Below, one piece after another: positions 25,020 through 33,512 of a stretch of DNA of 64,000 nucleotides. Each line of letters opens with the position of its first letter. Positions within the stretch are counted from its first letter, which is position 1. This stretch comes from Pedobacter xixiisoli (GTDB taxonomy: Bacteria; Bacteroidota; Bacteroidia; Sphingobacteriales; Sphingobacteriaceae). The stretch is from the NCBI RefSeq assembly GCF_900215335.1, contig NZ_OCMT01000002.1, positions 682,001 through 746,000 on the forward strand, in the 5' to 3' direction. Made by a program: the position numbers and the translations under genes. The notes beneath the pieces are model-generated. The model was not told the origin of the DNA. It was given only the letters and a program-made list of their open reading frames with translations, and made no database searches.

Positions 25020-25631
25020 CTATTCTATTTCTAAGATTTCTGCTCTTTTGAGTTTGGTAGTACTGATCAACTTATCATTCTCGAAAACTTCCTTCACCTT
25101 TCTTTTCAAATCATACCAAGTTCCAACCTTCAATCCTTCTTTAAATTCTCCCACCATCATGCGTCTACCTTTATAATTGAAGAATGCAGTTTCACCTTCC
25201 AATTTTCCATTCACAAAACTGCGGTAACCCATAATTCTGCCATCGGGAAAATAATCTGTCCATTTACCTTGCTCTAGACCATCCACATACTCGCCTTGCT
25301 GTGTAATGTACCTATCCGTAGCTGAGTTTTTAAAATTGGTGAAGTTCTGATAATTGTAATCGAAAATACTGCCGTAAAAGATGAACTTTCCGTGAGGTTT
25401 AACCAACTGTTCATCTTTATAAGCTCCAGAAAACATCAAATTATCATCTAAATCATAACGTTTTAACACCCATAAATTCTCGCCACTAAGTTTGCCATAT
25501 ACCCCATAAGAAGTTGCATTATCTTTATCCGTAGTTATCCTATTTCCATTAAAATAAATGGGCGTAGCCTGCGAAAAGGACTCTAAGGAAACAGCAAACA
25601 ATAAAAGTATCAGCAATCTATATCTTAACAT
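25020..25631 (-). CDS. Secreted MORN/YwqK-like repeat protein
   Basis: The 203-residue protein has a signal peptide ending near ESFSQ. Repeated MORN-type units follow, such as YVDGLEQGKWTDYFPDGRIMG and VNGKLEGETAFFNYKGRRM (parts: G-x-W-x-x-Y-x-x-G), the pattern annotated as YwqK-like. MORN repeats usually form an elongated beta hairpin stack that mediates binding; an enzymatic role is not expected. The gene starts three bases after the acyl-CoA carboxylase stop, indicating co-transcription, although a functional link is not obvious. It is not convincingly a toxin-antitoxin component here. Confidence 0.75.
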   Translation of the reverse strand: MLRYRLLILLLFAVSLESFSQATPIYFNGNRITTDKDNATSYGVYGKLSGENLWVLKRYDLDDNLMFSGAYKDEQLVKPHGKFIFYGSIFDYNYQNFTNFKNSATDRYITQQGEYVDGLEQGKWTDYFPDGRIMGYRSFVNGKLEGETAFFNYKGRRMMVGEFKEGLKVGTWYDLKRKVKEVFENDKLISTTKLKRAEILEIE

Positions 25632-25635
25632 ATCA

Positions 25636-27264
25636 TTAGGTTTGAATTATTCCAACATTAAAGGCCTTTTGTATCGGAGCTTGATTAGCCGCTTCAATAC
25701 CCATAGAAATTACTTTTCTAGTTTCTAAAGGATCAATCACACCATCAACCCATAAACGCGATGCTGCATAATAAGGAGTAGTTTGTGAATTGTATTTATC
25801 TGTAACCTCTTTCAACAATTCATCACGCTTTTCTTCTGCTAACGTTTCACCCTTACCTTTTAGCGCACTTTCTTGAATTTGTAACAATACTTTTGCTGCT
25901 TGCGCACCGCCCATTACAGCAATTTTAGAACTTGGCCAAGCATAAATCAACCTCGGATCGTAAGCTTTACCACACATAGCGTAGTTACCAGCCCCGTAAG
26001 AATTACCCACCACGATGGTAAATTTAGGCACCACAGAATTAGAAACCGCATTTACCATTTTTGCTCCATCCTTTATAATACCACCCTGCTCCGATCTGCT
26101 ACCCACCATAAATCCAGTTACATCTTGCAGAAACACCAGAGGGATCTTCTTTTGGTTACAGTTCATGATAAAACGACTAGCCTTATCTGCGCTATCTGAG
26201 TAAATTACGCCCCCAAATTGCATTTCTCCCTTTTTAGACTTCACCACTTTACGTTGATTGGCCACAATACCCACTGCCCAACCGTCGATACGAGCTAATC
26301 CACAGATTAAGCTTTGCCCGTAAAGTTCCTTATACTCTTCAAATTCAGAATTATCTACCAAGCGCAAAATAATTTCCTTCATATCAAAAGGTTTTTCACG
26401 GTTATCAGGCAAAATTCCGTAAATATCCTCTTCATTTAATTTAGGCAAAGCCGATTTAATTCTATCAAAGCCAGCATTTTGAGGCGCTCCCAACATGCTC
26501 ATGATGTTGCGGATGCTATCTAAACACGCTTGGTCGTTAGGATGTTTGTAGTCCGTAACGCCAGAAATTTCGCAGTGCGTTGTGGCACCGCCCAAAGTTT
26601 CATTGTCAATATCTTCTCCTATGGCCGATTTAACCAAGTAAGAACCTGCTAAAAAAACCGAACCTGTACCATCTACAATCATCGCCTCGTCGCTCATGAT
26701 AGGCAAGTAGGCCCCACCAGCAACACAAGAACCCATAATCGCCGAAATCTGTACAATGCCTTCCGAAGACATGATGGCGTTATTTCTAAAAATACGTCCG
26801 AAATGCTCCTTGTCAGGAAAAATCTCATCTTGCATAGGCAAATAAACACCCGCACTGTCTACCAAATAAATAATTGGCAAACGGTTTTCCATTGCTATTT
26901 CTTGTGCTCTAAGGTTCTTTTTAGCAGTCATTGGAAACCAGGCACCAGCTTTTACGGTAGCATCATTAGCAACTACTACACATTGCCTTCCAGAAACATA
27001 GCCAATCTTCACTACCACGCCCGCACTAGGGCAGCCACCTTCCGCTTCATACATTCCCTCGGCCGCAAATGCCCCAACTTCAATGGCAGGCCTATCCTTA
27101 TCTAATAAATAAGCAATTCGCTCCCTCGCCAGCAGTTTACCTTTTTCTTTTTGTTTAGCTGCACTTTTCTCGCCGCCACCCAAGTAAACTTTCTTCAACT
27201 TGGTCTTTAGCTCGTAAACTTGCTGCTTATTGTAGTCTTCATTCTTATTAAAGGTCAAATCCAT
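25636..27264 (-). CDS. Acyl-CoA carboxylase beta subunit (carboxyltransferase), methylcrotonyl-CoA type
   Basis: The 542-residue protein has paired crotonase-like carboxyltransferase halves; motifs include ACVAGGAYLPIMSDEAMIV in the first and GASYGAGNYAMCGKAY-type (seen as GNSYGAGNYAMCGKAYDP) in the second. The sequence AIGEDIDNETLGGATTHCEISGVTDY resembles methylcrotonyl-CoA carboxylase beta subunits and is close to propionyl-CoA types too. It transfers carboxyl from biotin to acyl-CoA and needs an alpha subunit with biotin, which is not in the window. Such carboxylases serve leucine or odd-chain catabolism. Confidence 0.9.
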   Translation of the reverse strand: MDLTFNKNEDYNKQQVYELKTKLKKVYLGGGEKSAAKQKEKGKLLARERIAYLLDKDRPAIEVGAFAAEGMYEAEGGCPSAGVVVKIGYVSGRQCVVVANDATVKAGAWFPMTAKKNLRAQEIAMENRLPIIYLVDSAGVYLPMQDEIFPDKEHFGRIFRNNAIMSSEGIVQISAIMGSCVAGGAYLPIMSDEAMIVDGTGSVFLAGSYLVKSAIGEDIDNETLGGATTHCEISGVTDYKHPNDQACLDSIRNIMSMLGAPQNAGFDRIKSALPKLNEEDIYGILPDNREKPFDMKEIILRLVDNSEFEEYKELYGQSLICGLARIDGWAVGIVANQRKVVKSKKGEMQFGGVIYSDSADKASRFIMNCNQKKIPLVFLQDVTGFMVGSRSEQGGIIKDGAKMVNAVSNSVVPKFTIVVGNSYGAGNYAMCGKAYDPRLIYAWPSSKIAVMGGAQAAKVLLQIQESALKGKGETLAEEKRDELLKEVTDKYNSQTTPYYAASRLWVDGVIDPLETRKVISMGIEAANQAPIQKAFNVGIIQT

Positions 27265-27302
27265 ATAGGTTGATTATATTTTGGTTTTTCAAGTATAAAA
27301 CT

Positions 27303-27388
27303 AAACCACATAGAAACATAGGAAAAAAAGACCGCTAGGTGTCTATATTACTTATTTACTACATAACAGCTATGTTTCTATGTGGTTT
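27303..27388. repeat. Long perfect inverted repeat between divergent genes
   Basis: Nineteen-base arms AAACCACATAGAAACATAG (27303-27321) and its exact reverse complement (27370-27388) enclose a 48-bp loop. It lies between the divergent acyl-CoA carboxylase and exported-protein genes, so it is not a terminator for either. The composition suggests a dispersed intergenic repeat; a related fragment (ACCACATATAAAC...CTATGTGG) occurs near 46,628-46,661. Confidence 0.75.
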
Positions 27389-27440
27389 TTTAAGCTTTAT
27401 GCTAATTATGCTAAAATAGTATTTTAAGCGTTGTAATCGT

Positions 27441-28151
27441 ATGAGATGGCTGATATTTTTTATGTTACTTTCAGTTGCAAACTTCAGTTTTGCGCAAAAA
27501 TTCAATTTCCCAAGGTTAATTACACAAACAACCAAACCAATTCAATCTATTCCTAAAAATTGGAAAGTGATAGATTCTGTACAGGGTGATTTAAATAAAG
27601 ACAATCAAAAAGACCTAGTTTTGATATTAGAACACAACACTGCCGTAAATGAAGACAGAGCGTATGGAAACTATGAAATTGAGCTGATTACTGAGACTCA
27701 GAAGCCTCGAATTTTAGCGATTTACTTTAAGGATACCAACAATAGATATCGTTTAGCAGTACAAAATAATGATTTCGTTTTACGTTCTGAGGAAGGCGGT
27801 AAAATGGGAGACCCTTTGAAAGGACTACGAATTGATAGTGGCAAGCTCACCTTATCTTTTGAAGGAGGAAATGATTGGCGCTGGAAATTGAATTACGAGT
27901 TTGAGTACTTACAGAAACAGTGGAATTTAGTAACGGCAAATAATGTTTACTACCATAAAGATAGCGGAGAAATGGTAGATAAACAGTATGATTTTGTAGA
28001 CCGTACTATCAAAACTGTAGTTGGTAGCATCTTTAAAAGAAACATCGCAAACGACACTGATGAAGATATTTTGGTTTTCGGCAGTACAAGAACATTAAAC
28101 GATTTTAAAAAACCTTGGACTTGGGAAGTGACCAAGGATAATTATTTATAA
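27441..28151 (+). CDS. Exported protein of unknown function with VCBS-like motif
   Basis: The 236-residue protein has a signal peptide ending near NFSFAQ. A motif GDLNKDNQKDLVLILEH (D-x-N-x-D-x-x-x-D) resembles the FG-GAP/VCBS repeat found in exported Bacteroidota proteins; a similar motif is present in the lipoprotein at 19,781. The rest shows mixed alpha/beta patterns with no catalytic signature. It is transcribed alone from the region carrying the inverted repeat. Function unknown. Confidence 0.65.
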   Translation: MRWLIFFMLLSVANFSFAQKFNFPRLITQTTKPIQSIPKNWKVIDSVQGDLNKDNQKDLVLILEHNTAVNEDRAYGNYEIELITETQKPRILAIYFKDTNNRYRLAVQNNDFVLRSEEGGKMGDPLKGLRIDSGKLTLSFEGGNDWRWKLNYEFEYLQKQWNLVTANNVYYHKDSGEMVDKQYDFVDRTIKTVVGSIFKRNIANDTDEDILVFGSTRTLNDFKKPWTWEVTKDNYL

Positions 28152-28258
28152 CCAACTATAAGACTTACGGCGTTAAGACTTACGAAGTTTAACTTTAGTT
28201 AGTTATTTTATGGTAAGGCAAAGTTGAGGGCTTCACCGTTTAGAAACTTCGTAAGTCT
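28152..28258. repeat. 15-bp inverted repeat downstream of the exported-protein gene
   Basis: AGACTTACGAAGTTT (28176-28190) and its reverse complement (28244-28258) are 53 bp apart. The arms are too far apart for a simple terminator; this looks like one unit of a dispersed element that continues into the next repeat. It belongs to the gene-free interval 28152-28496, with the repeat at 28273 and the terminator at 28440. Confidence 0.7.
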
Positions 28259-28272
28259 ATTGTTAGACCTAA

Positions 28273-28387
28273 CGTCATTTCGAGCGAAACGAAGCAAAGT
28301 CGAGAATTGAAAAACAGCGAAGCTAAATCTTTTGGTTATTTAATAACTAATCAATCCAAAGATTTCTCCACTACGGTCGAAATGACG
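28273..28387. repeat. Palindromic dispersed repeat, GTCATTTCGA family, copy 1
   Basis: Outer arms CGTCATTTCGA (28273-28283) and TCGAAATGACG (28377-28387) are perfect complements, and inner arms AAATCTTTTGG and CCAAAGATTT face each other. The same outer arm and an AAATCT/AGATTT inner core occur at 51170-51252, so this is a repeat family of about 80-115 bp. No coding content. Confidence 0.75.
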
Positions 28388-28439
28388 CAAAAATCATTAT
28401 TAAACCCAAAATCTAAATCTACAAAGGCACCAAACAAAA

Positions 28440-28466
28440 AAAGATTGGCACTAACACCAATCTTTT
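28440..28466 (-). terminator. Rho-independent terminator after cystathionine beta-synthase
   Basis: AAAGATTGG pairs with CCAATCTTT around an 8-base loop and is followed on the reverse strand by a T-rich run. It lies about 30 bp beyond the stop codon. Confidence 0.75.
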
Positions 28467-28496
28467 AACTTTTTACTTTACACTTTTAACTTAAAA

Positions 28497-29858
28497 TTAT
28501 CCTTTTATCGCATTGATAATATCATACTGGGTAATAATATCAAACTTGCCATCTTCCAGTTCTACCAATACCGCACTGTTGTCTTTATTGATCAAAGATG
28601 ATAATCGATCAATTGAAGTATTCAAATCTACAAATGGGAACGTAGCGCCCATAATAGCTTCTACTTTTGCTGATTTCACGCTTGGATTCTCTAGCAAGGC
28701 AGCCAAAATATCGCTTTCCTCTAATTTACCTACCAACATTCCTTTTTGGGTAACCGGAATTTGAGAAATATTCAAAGTACTCATGGTATTAAAAGCCTCA
28801 GAAACTGATTTCTCACAATCGATAGTTACAATTTCTCCAGTATCTTTTTTAGAAAGAATAGTACGGGCAGTTAATTTCTCATCTTTTAAGAAACCACGTT
28901 CACGCAACCAGTCTTCATTATACATTTTGCCCATGTAACGACTACCATGGTCATGGAAAATCACTACAACTACGTCTTCTGGCTTTAATTTATCTTTCAA
29001 TTGCAGCAAACCAGCTACTGCAGAACCTGCAGAATTTCCAACAAAAATCCCTTCCTGACGACAAATTTCTCTAGTAGCCAAGGCAGCATCTTTATCAGTT
29101 ACCTTCTCAAATAAATCGATGATATCGAAGTTCACGTTAGCAGGCAAGAAATCTTCCCCAATACCTTCGGTGATGTAAGGATAAATCTCATTCTTATCGA
29201 AAATTCCAGTTTCTTTATATTTTTTGAAAACAGAACCGTAAGTATCAATACCCCAAACTTTAATATTAGGATTTTTCTCTTTTAGATATTTCCCAGTACC
29301 AGAAATAGTACCACCTGTTCCCACACCCACAACTAAGTGCGTAATCTTACCTTCAGTTTGTTCCCAAATCTCAGGTCCTGTTTGCTCGTAGTGCGCTTGA
29401 GAGTTACTTAAATTATCGTATTGATTAGGTTTCCAAGAATTAGGCACTTCACGTTCTAGACGAGAAGATACCGAATAATAAGAACGAGGATCTTCTGGGT
29501 CTACGTTAGTTGGGCAAACGATAACTTCTGCACCAAAAGCACGCAAAGCATCTACCTTTTCTTTCGATTGTTTATCAGTTGTGGTAAAAATACATTTGTA
29601 ACCTTTAATAATAGCCGCCATAGCCAAGCCCATTCCTGTATTACCAGATGTTCCTTCGATAATGGTTCCTCCTGGTTTTAGCTTACCACTTTTCTCCGCA
29701 TCTTCTATCATTTTGATTGCCATACGGTCTTTGATAGAATTACCAGGATTGGTAGTTTCAACTTTTGCTAAAACAGTAGCCGGAATATCTTTTACGATGT
29801 TATTCAGTTTTACCAACGGCGTGTTGCCTATGGTTTCTAATATATTGTTATACCACAT
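28497..29858 (-). CDS. Cystathionine beta-synthase, PLP enzyme with CBS pair
   Basis: The 453-residue protein has an N-terminal PLP fold (about 1-325): the lysine in NPGNSIKDRMA, EGTSGNTGMGLA for phosphate binding, and GTGGTISGTGKYLKE. Two CBS domains follow (about 335-453), as in heme-free bacterial and yeast enzymes. It condenses serine (or acetylserine) with homocysteine in transsulfuration. The first residue is only four bases downstream of a -7 box (29863-29870), so the message is probably leaderless. A cysteine-synthase side activity is possible. The family call is firm. Confidence 0.9.
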   Translation of the reverse strand: MWYNNILETIGNTPLVKLNNIVKDIPATVLAKVETTNPGNSIKDRMAIKMIEDAEKSGKLKPGGTIIEGTSGNTGMGLAMAAIIKGYKCIFTTTDKQSKEKVDALRAFGAEVIVCPTNVDPEDPRSYYSVSSRLEREVPNSWKPNQYDNLSNSQAHYEQTGPEIWEQTEGKITHLVVGVGTGGTISGTGKYLKEKNPNIKVWGIDTYGSVFKKYKETGIFDKNEIYPYITEGIGEDFLPANVNFDIIDLFEKVTDKDAALATREICRQEGIFVGNSAGSAVAGLLQLKDKLKPEDVVVVIFHDHGSRYMGKMYNEDWLRERGFLKDEKLTARTILSKKDTGEIVTIDCEKSVSEAFNTMSTLNISQIPVTQKGMLVGKLEESDILAALLENPSVKSAKVEAIMGATFPFVDLNTSIDRLSSLINKDNSAVLVELEDGKFDIITQYDIINAIKG

Positions 29859-30161
29859 GCTACAAAAATAGCGAACAGCAACAAGTATTTTGTGATTAAT
29901 ATTTATTTAAAATTAAATTTCATCAGATAGACATAAACAAAATTTAGTTTTATAATCTACAAAAATGATATACTAAATATGCTATAAATTTGGTGTGATG
30001 TATAGATTAGCCAAAGATGCACAGTTTTTTACGTCATTGCACTACCTCTTCCAATACCGTCATTCCCGAGTAGGCGGGAATCGTAATACAATAAACAAGT
30101 CAGCTAGTCGCTTTAAGATTCCCGTTTTCACGTGAATGACGAAGTACAAGTACTGTGGCTA
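29859..30161. repeat. Gene-free interval carrying a GTCATTCCCG-type repeat
   Basis: A palindromic element at 30058-30141 has CCGTCATTCCCG with GTGAATGACG at its far end and an inner GCGGGAATC / GATTCCCG pair (about 30074 and 30117). A 45-codon frame at 29998-30135 starts beyond a TAAATTTG box (29986-29993) but runs into the repeat and is not credible as a gene. Otherwise empty. Confidence 0.6.
29863..29870 (-). promoter_or_regulatory. -7 box abutting the cystathionine beta-synthase start
   Basis: TATTTTTG on the reverse strand ends four bases before the ATG. With transcription starting about seven bases after the box, the transcript would begin at or within the start codon. No good -33 TTTG was found. 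Confidence 0.55.
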
Positions 30162-31256
30162 CTAAGCCAACTTGAACAACTTCCCTGGTAAGGCTATAAT
30201 GATCCCCTTCATTTCTAAGGTTAGGAGAATAATGGCTAATTTACTTTGGGCAATATTGGTACTTACGAAAATTTCGTCAACAGCTAGTGCAGCATTTAGC
30301 AGTGCTTCACAAACCGTTCGTTCTTCTCTACTCAAATCTAATGGCAACTGCACTTGTACGGCTTGCTTTTTCTTCGGCGACTCCTCATCCCAGCCCAAGT
30401 AGTAAATTAAGTCTTGAGGATGATTGATCAATCCTGCTCGATTTGTTTTAATGAGAAAGTTGCAACCCTCCGAAAACTCATCATTTACCCTACCTGGAAA
30501 AGCATAAACATCTCTATTGTAAGAATTGGCGATTTCAGCAGTAATGAGGGCTCCACCTTTGATAGACGCCTCTACCACTATCGTTACATCGGCCATGCCT
30601 GCTATAATTCTATTTCGTTTTGGAAAGTTCTCTCGATCTGGATTAGTACCTGGTAAAAACTCTGTCAGCAAACCACCATTCTTCAACATTTTAGCTGCCA
30701 ATTCTCGATGAGCTGCTGGATAAATCCTATCTAACCCATGTCCCAAAACACCAACGGTAGGCACATCTGCCAGTACACTTTCTTTGTGCGCCGCAGCATC
30801 TACTCCATGTGCCAAGCCGCTAGTAATTAGCACATCATAAGGCTTCAACACTTCAATTAACTTCTTACACAACATTTTGCCATAAGTGGTAGCATTACGA
30901 GTGCCCACAATGCTAACTACTCTAGCTTTATTTAAATCTACACTACCTTTATAGTAAAGCAACAAAGGCGCATCATAACAGTTTCTCAACCTTCTAGGGT
31001 ATTCGTCATCATCATAAAACAGTACCTGTATTTGATGTTTCTCTAAAAAAGCAAGCTCATTTTCTGCCAACTCCAGAGCATTGGTATTGACAATCGCTTC
31101 AGCAGTCTTCTTTCCTACTCCTTCTATTTGTAGCAATTCTTTAACGTTTGCCTCAAATACCCTTTCGGCAGTACCAAAATGATGCAGCAATTTCTTGGCA
31201 ATGAGCGTTCCAACGCCATTAATTAGCGTGAGCGCAATTTGATGTTTCTTATTCAT
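30162..31256 (-). CDS. dprA: DNA-processing protein DprA
   Basis: The 364-residue protein begins with a SAM/HhH-like region (about 5-60, LLQIEGVGKKTAEAIV), then a Rossmann-fold domain with GTRNATTYG and SGLAHGVDAAAHKESV, ending in a short winged-helix domain with DEIFVSTNIAQSKLAIILL. DprA loads RecA on single-stranded DNA during transformation. It diverges from the BlaI-like gene with 108 bp between, and its start lies beside the palindromic operator of that pair. No DprA-associated competence genes are in the window. Confidence 0.93.
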   Translation of the reverse strand: MNKKHQIALTLINGVGTLIAKKLLHHFGTAERVFEANVKELLQIEGVGKKTAEAIVNTNALELAENELAFLEKHQIQVLFYDDDEYPRRLRNCYDAPLLLYYKGSVDLNKARVVSIVGTRNATTYGKMLCKKLIEVLKPYDVLITSGLAHGVDAAAHKESVLADVPTVGVLGHGLDRIYPAAHRELAAKMLKNGGLLTEFLPGTNPDRENFPKRNRIIAGMADVTIVVEASIKGGALITAEIANSYNRDVYAFPGRVNDEFSEGCNFLIKTNRAGLINHPQDLIYYLGWDEESPKKKQAVQVQLPLDLSREERTVCEALLNAALAVDEIFVSTNIAQSKLAIILLTLEMKGIIIALPGKLFKLA

Positions 31257-31294
31257 AGGTAAAATAAAAACCTTAAATACAAGTAATTACAAAT

Positions 31295-31341
31295 AAAACT
31301 ATAAAAATAGTTTGTAAACTATTTTTATAGTTTTAACTTTA
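31295..31341 (+). promoter_or_regulatory. blaI/blaR-like promoter with 40-bp palindromic operator
   Basis: A perfect inverted repeat spans 31295-31334 with 19-bp arms and a 2-bp centre. Within it are two ACTAT-N4-ATAGT units (31298-31311 and 31318-31331), 20 bp apart. A -33 TTTG sits at its centre (31311-31314) and a -7-like TAACTTTA at 31334-31341, 19 bp apart, so a bound repressor would cover the whole core promoter. The start codon is 23 bp after the -7 box. The regulator encoded next to it is the obvious ligand. Confidence 0.75.
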
Positions 31342-31364
31342 TATAAACAACAAGATAATTCATT

Positions 31365-31733
31365 ATGAGAGAATTAACAAAAGCCGAAGAACAGATTATG
31401 CTAATACTATGGGAATTGAAAGAAGCCATTGTAAAGGACGTAATAGATAAAATGGAACCTCCAAAACCAGCCTACAATACGGTATCTACAGTAATTAGAG
31501 TATTGGAAGGAAAGGGATTTTTAGACCATAAGGCTATCGGTAATACACACATCTACTTCCCCACCATTAGCGAAGAACAGTATAAGCATTTTGCTTTCGA
31601 CAAGGTGATGACCAACTACTTTGAAAACAGCTACGAAAGCTTAGTCTCCTTTCTCGTAAATGAGAAAAAAATGGACATCTCTCAGTTAGATGAAATTATT
31701 GCAATTGCAGAACAACTTAAAAACAAAAAGTGA
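31365..31733 (+). CDS. BlaI/MecI-family transcriptional repressor
   Basis: The 122-residue protein has the BlaI winged helix (about 5-70): LTKAEEQIMLILWELKEAIVKDV and YNTVSTVIRVLEGKGFL, then a C-terminal dimerisation helix. Repressors of this family bind paired palindromes and are inactivated by the M56 peptidase partner. The stop codon overlaps the next start by one base (TGATG), so the two are translationally coupled. Its operator is most likely the palindrome at 31295-31334. Whether it controls a beta-lactamase is unknown; none is in the window. Confidence 0.92.
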   Translation: MRELTKAEEQIMLILWELKEAIVKDVIDKMEPPKPAYNTVSTVIRVLEGKGFLDHKAIGNTHIYFPTISEEQYKHFAFDKVMTNYFENSYESLVSFLVNEKKMDISQLDEIIAIAEQLKNKK

Positions 31734-33505
31734 TGAATTGGCTCTATTATCTTTTGGAAGCAAACCTGTACTTGACTGCTTTTTACCTTATGTACAAGGT
31801 GTTATTGCAAAACAGCACTTTCTATAATAGTAATCGCTATTTTCTAATACTAAGCATTGTGGTAGCATTTACTACGCCATTGGTACAACTTGGCTTTTTG
31901 AAACCTCAGACTATGGTAGAAGCCAACGCAATTGCTTACGATTTACCTATCGAGACCGTAGAACTCACAAAAACTGCTCAAGCTCCTATTCTAACGCTAG
32001 AGGATTATATTTTTTATGGCTACTTGTTATTTGCGTTGTTGCTCAGTGTAAGATTTATCAGAGCGATCTATAGAATTATTAGCATCTATATTAAAGGTAG
32101 GAAAAGAGAATTAAGCGGCTACACCCTGGTAGAATTGAGCACAGAACATACCGCTTTTTCTTTCTTTAATGTTTTATTCATTCATCCCAATATGGCAAAA
32201 AACAACGCTGTATTGAAGCACGAAATCATCCATATCCAACAAAAGCATACTTGGGATATCGTATTGTTGGAATTCCTTAAAATCTGTTGTTGGTTCAATC
32301 CTATCGTCTATTTAATCAAAAAGGATTTAACCTTGTTGCACGAGTATATCGCTGATGCGAGTACCACTGCTACAATTTCCAAGCATGAATACGCCATGTT
32401 TTTAATCGAAAACTCGATGGCATCATATTCACCTTCATTAGTCAATCAATTTTTCAATCAATCAATATTAAAAAGTAGAATCAACATGTTAAACAAAGAA
32501 AAAACGGCAAATTGGGCAAGGCTCAAATATTTGCTAGCTGTTCCGCTAGGAATTGGGTTGCTTTGCGCATCTACCTTAAGCTTCAGCAAAACCTATGGTT
32601 ATGATGTATTTCCTGCAAAAAAAGGGCTAAAAGAAGAAAAAACACAGCAGAAAAAGAAAACACACTATCCAGAATTTAGATATGATGACAAAAAAAACTT
32701 CATTTCTTTAGAGAAACGAGCCATTATCATCAATGGAAAAGTTGTAGCAGACAAGAACAAATACTATGGTAGTGCCGAAGCAGATGAGGTAAGATATTTA
32801 AGCAGTAGCGAAGCGATAAAGAAATATGGTAATAAAGTCGGAAGCAATGGTGCTATCGAAATTATAGGGAATAATGTAGTAATGACATTACCTCCGCCAA
32901 CGGTAGCACCACCGACGCCTCCAAGAAAAGTAAATGCAAAACTTCCACCTCCTCCAGCAATAGAGGCACCCCCAGCGGTTAAAAAACTTAAAAAACTACC
33001 GCCACCAGTGGTAAAACCTGATGAGAAAACCGCAAGTATCGATTTAAAAGAAGAAAAAGTGCTAGAGATTGAAGTCGTACCAGGACCCAACCAGAAAGAT
33101 GTAGTTGTTAAAGGTCACAAAAAAACCGAAAAGGACAACATGGAAATACTAAAAAAGGAGATTGAGGTAGCTCAGCTTTCATTGAACAAAAAGAAAAACG
33201 TTCAAGAAATTGGAGTAGTTCCCACTCAAAAAGTAAAAGGCATTAAAATAGACCAGAAAGCAACTAAGGAAGTAATTGTTAAGGGCTATAAGAGCTCAGA
33301 AAAAACTCCAACACAAAAGGTTGAAGTCTTAAAAATAACGCCAAAAGATACTTTAAATAAAACAGGAGCAATAAAAAAGACAAACAACAGCACTAAAGAG
33401 GTAACCACGGCAAAGTCGGCTTTAGAAAGAACGAACAACGTTTTTAATAAAGCTTGGACCTTATACAAACCTAAAGTAGAAGAGAATAAAGACGACCGTT
33501 GTTAG
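31733..33505 (+). CDS. BlaR1-like M56 membrane metallopeptidase with Pro-rich repeat tail
   Basis: The 590-residue protein has an N-terminal membrane section of about four helices. A cytoplasmic zinc-peptidase motif HEIIH (about 163-167) lies near a downstream glutamate in LLHEYIADAS. An extracellular part from residue about 270 includes a Pro-rich stretch with LPPPTVAPPTPP near 387 and twice-repeated VVVKGHKK/VIVKGYKS units. No penicillin-binding sensor domain is recognised, so the signal may be envelope-related rather than a beta-lactam. ATG at 31733 is chosen over the preceding GTG because it overlaps the upstream stop. Confidence 0.85.
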   Translation: MNWLYYLLEANLYLTAFYLMYKVLLQNSTFYNSNRYFLILSIVVAFTTPLVQLGFLKPQTMVEANAIAYDLPIETVELTKTAQAPILTLEDYIFYGYLLFALLLSVRFIRAIYRIISIYIKGRKRELSGYTLVELSTEHTAFSFFNVLFIHPNMAKNNAVLKHEIIHIQQKHTWDIVLLEFLKICCWFNPIVYLIKKDLTLLHEYIADASTTATISKHEYAMFLIENSMASYSPSLVNQFFNQSILKSRINMLNKEKTANWARLKYLLAVPLGIGLLCASTLSFSKTYGYDVFPAKKGLKEEKTQQKKKTHYPEFRYDDKKNFISLEKRAIIINGKVVADKNKYYGSAEADEVRYLSSSEAIKKYGNKVGSNGAIEIIGNNVVMTLPPPTVAPPTPPRKVNAKLPPPPAIEAPPAVKKLKKLPPPVVKPDEKTASIDLKEEKVLEIEVVPGPNQKDVVVKGHKKTEKDNMEILKKEIEVAQLSLNKKKNVQEIGVVPTQKVKGIKIDQKATKEVIVKGYKSSEKTPTQKVEVLKITPKDTLNKTGAIKKTNNSTKEVTTAKSALERTNNVFNKAWTLYKPKVEENKDDRC

Positions 33506-33512
33506 TCGAAAA

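Noticed and set aside
25020..25631. Toxin-antitoxin interpretation of the MORN/YwqK-like protein
   Set aside because: No toxin partner is adjacent, it has a signal peptide, and the repeats are a general binding motif.
29998..30135. 45-codon open frame after a TAAATTTG box
   Set aside because: It runs into a dispersed GTCATTCCCG-type repeat, has no -33 element, and its amino-acid pattern is not protein-like. Not reported as a gene.
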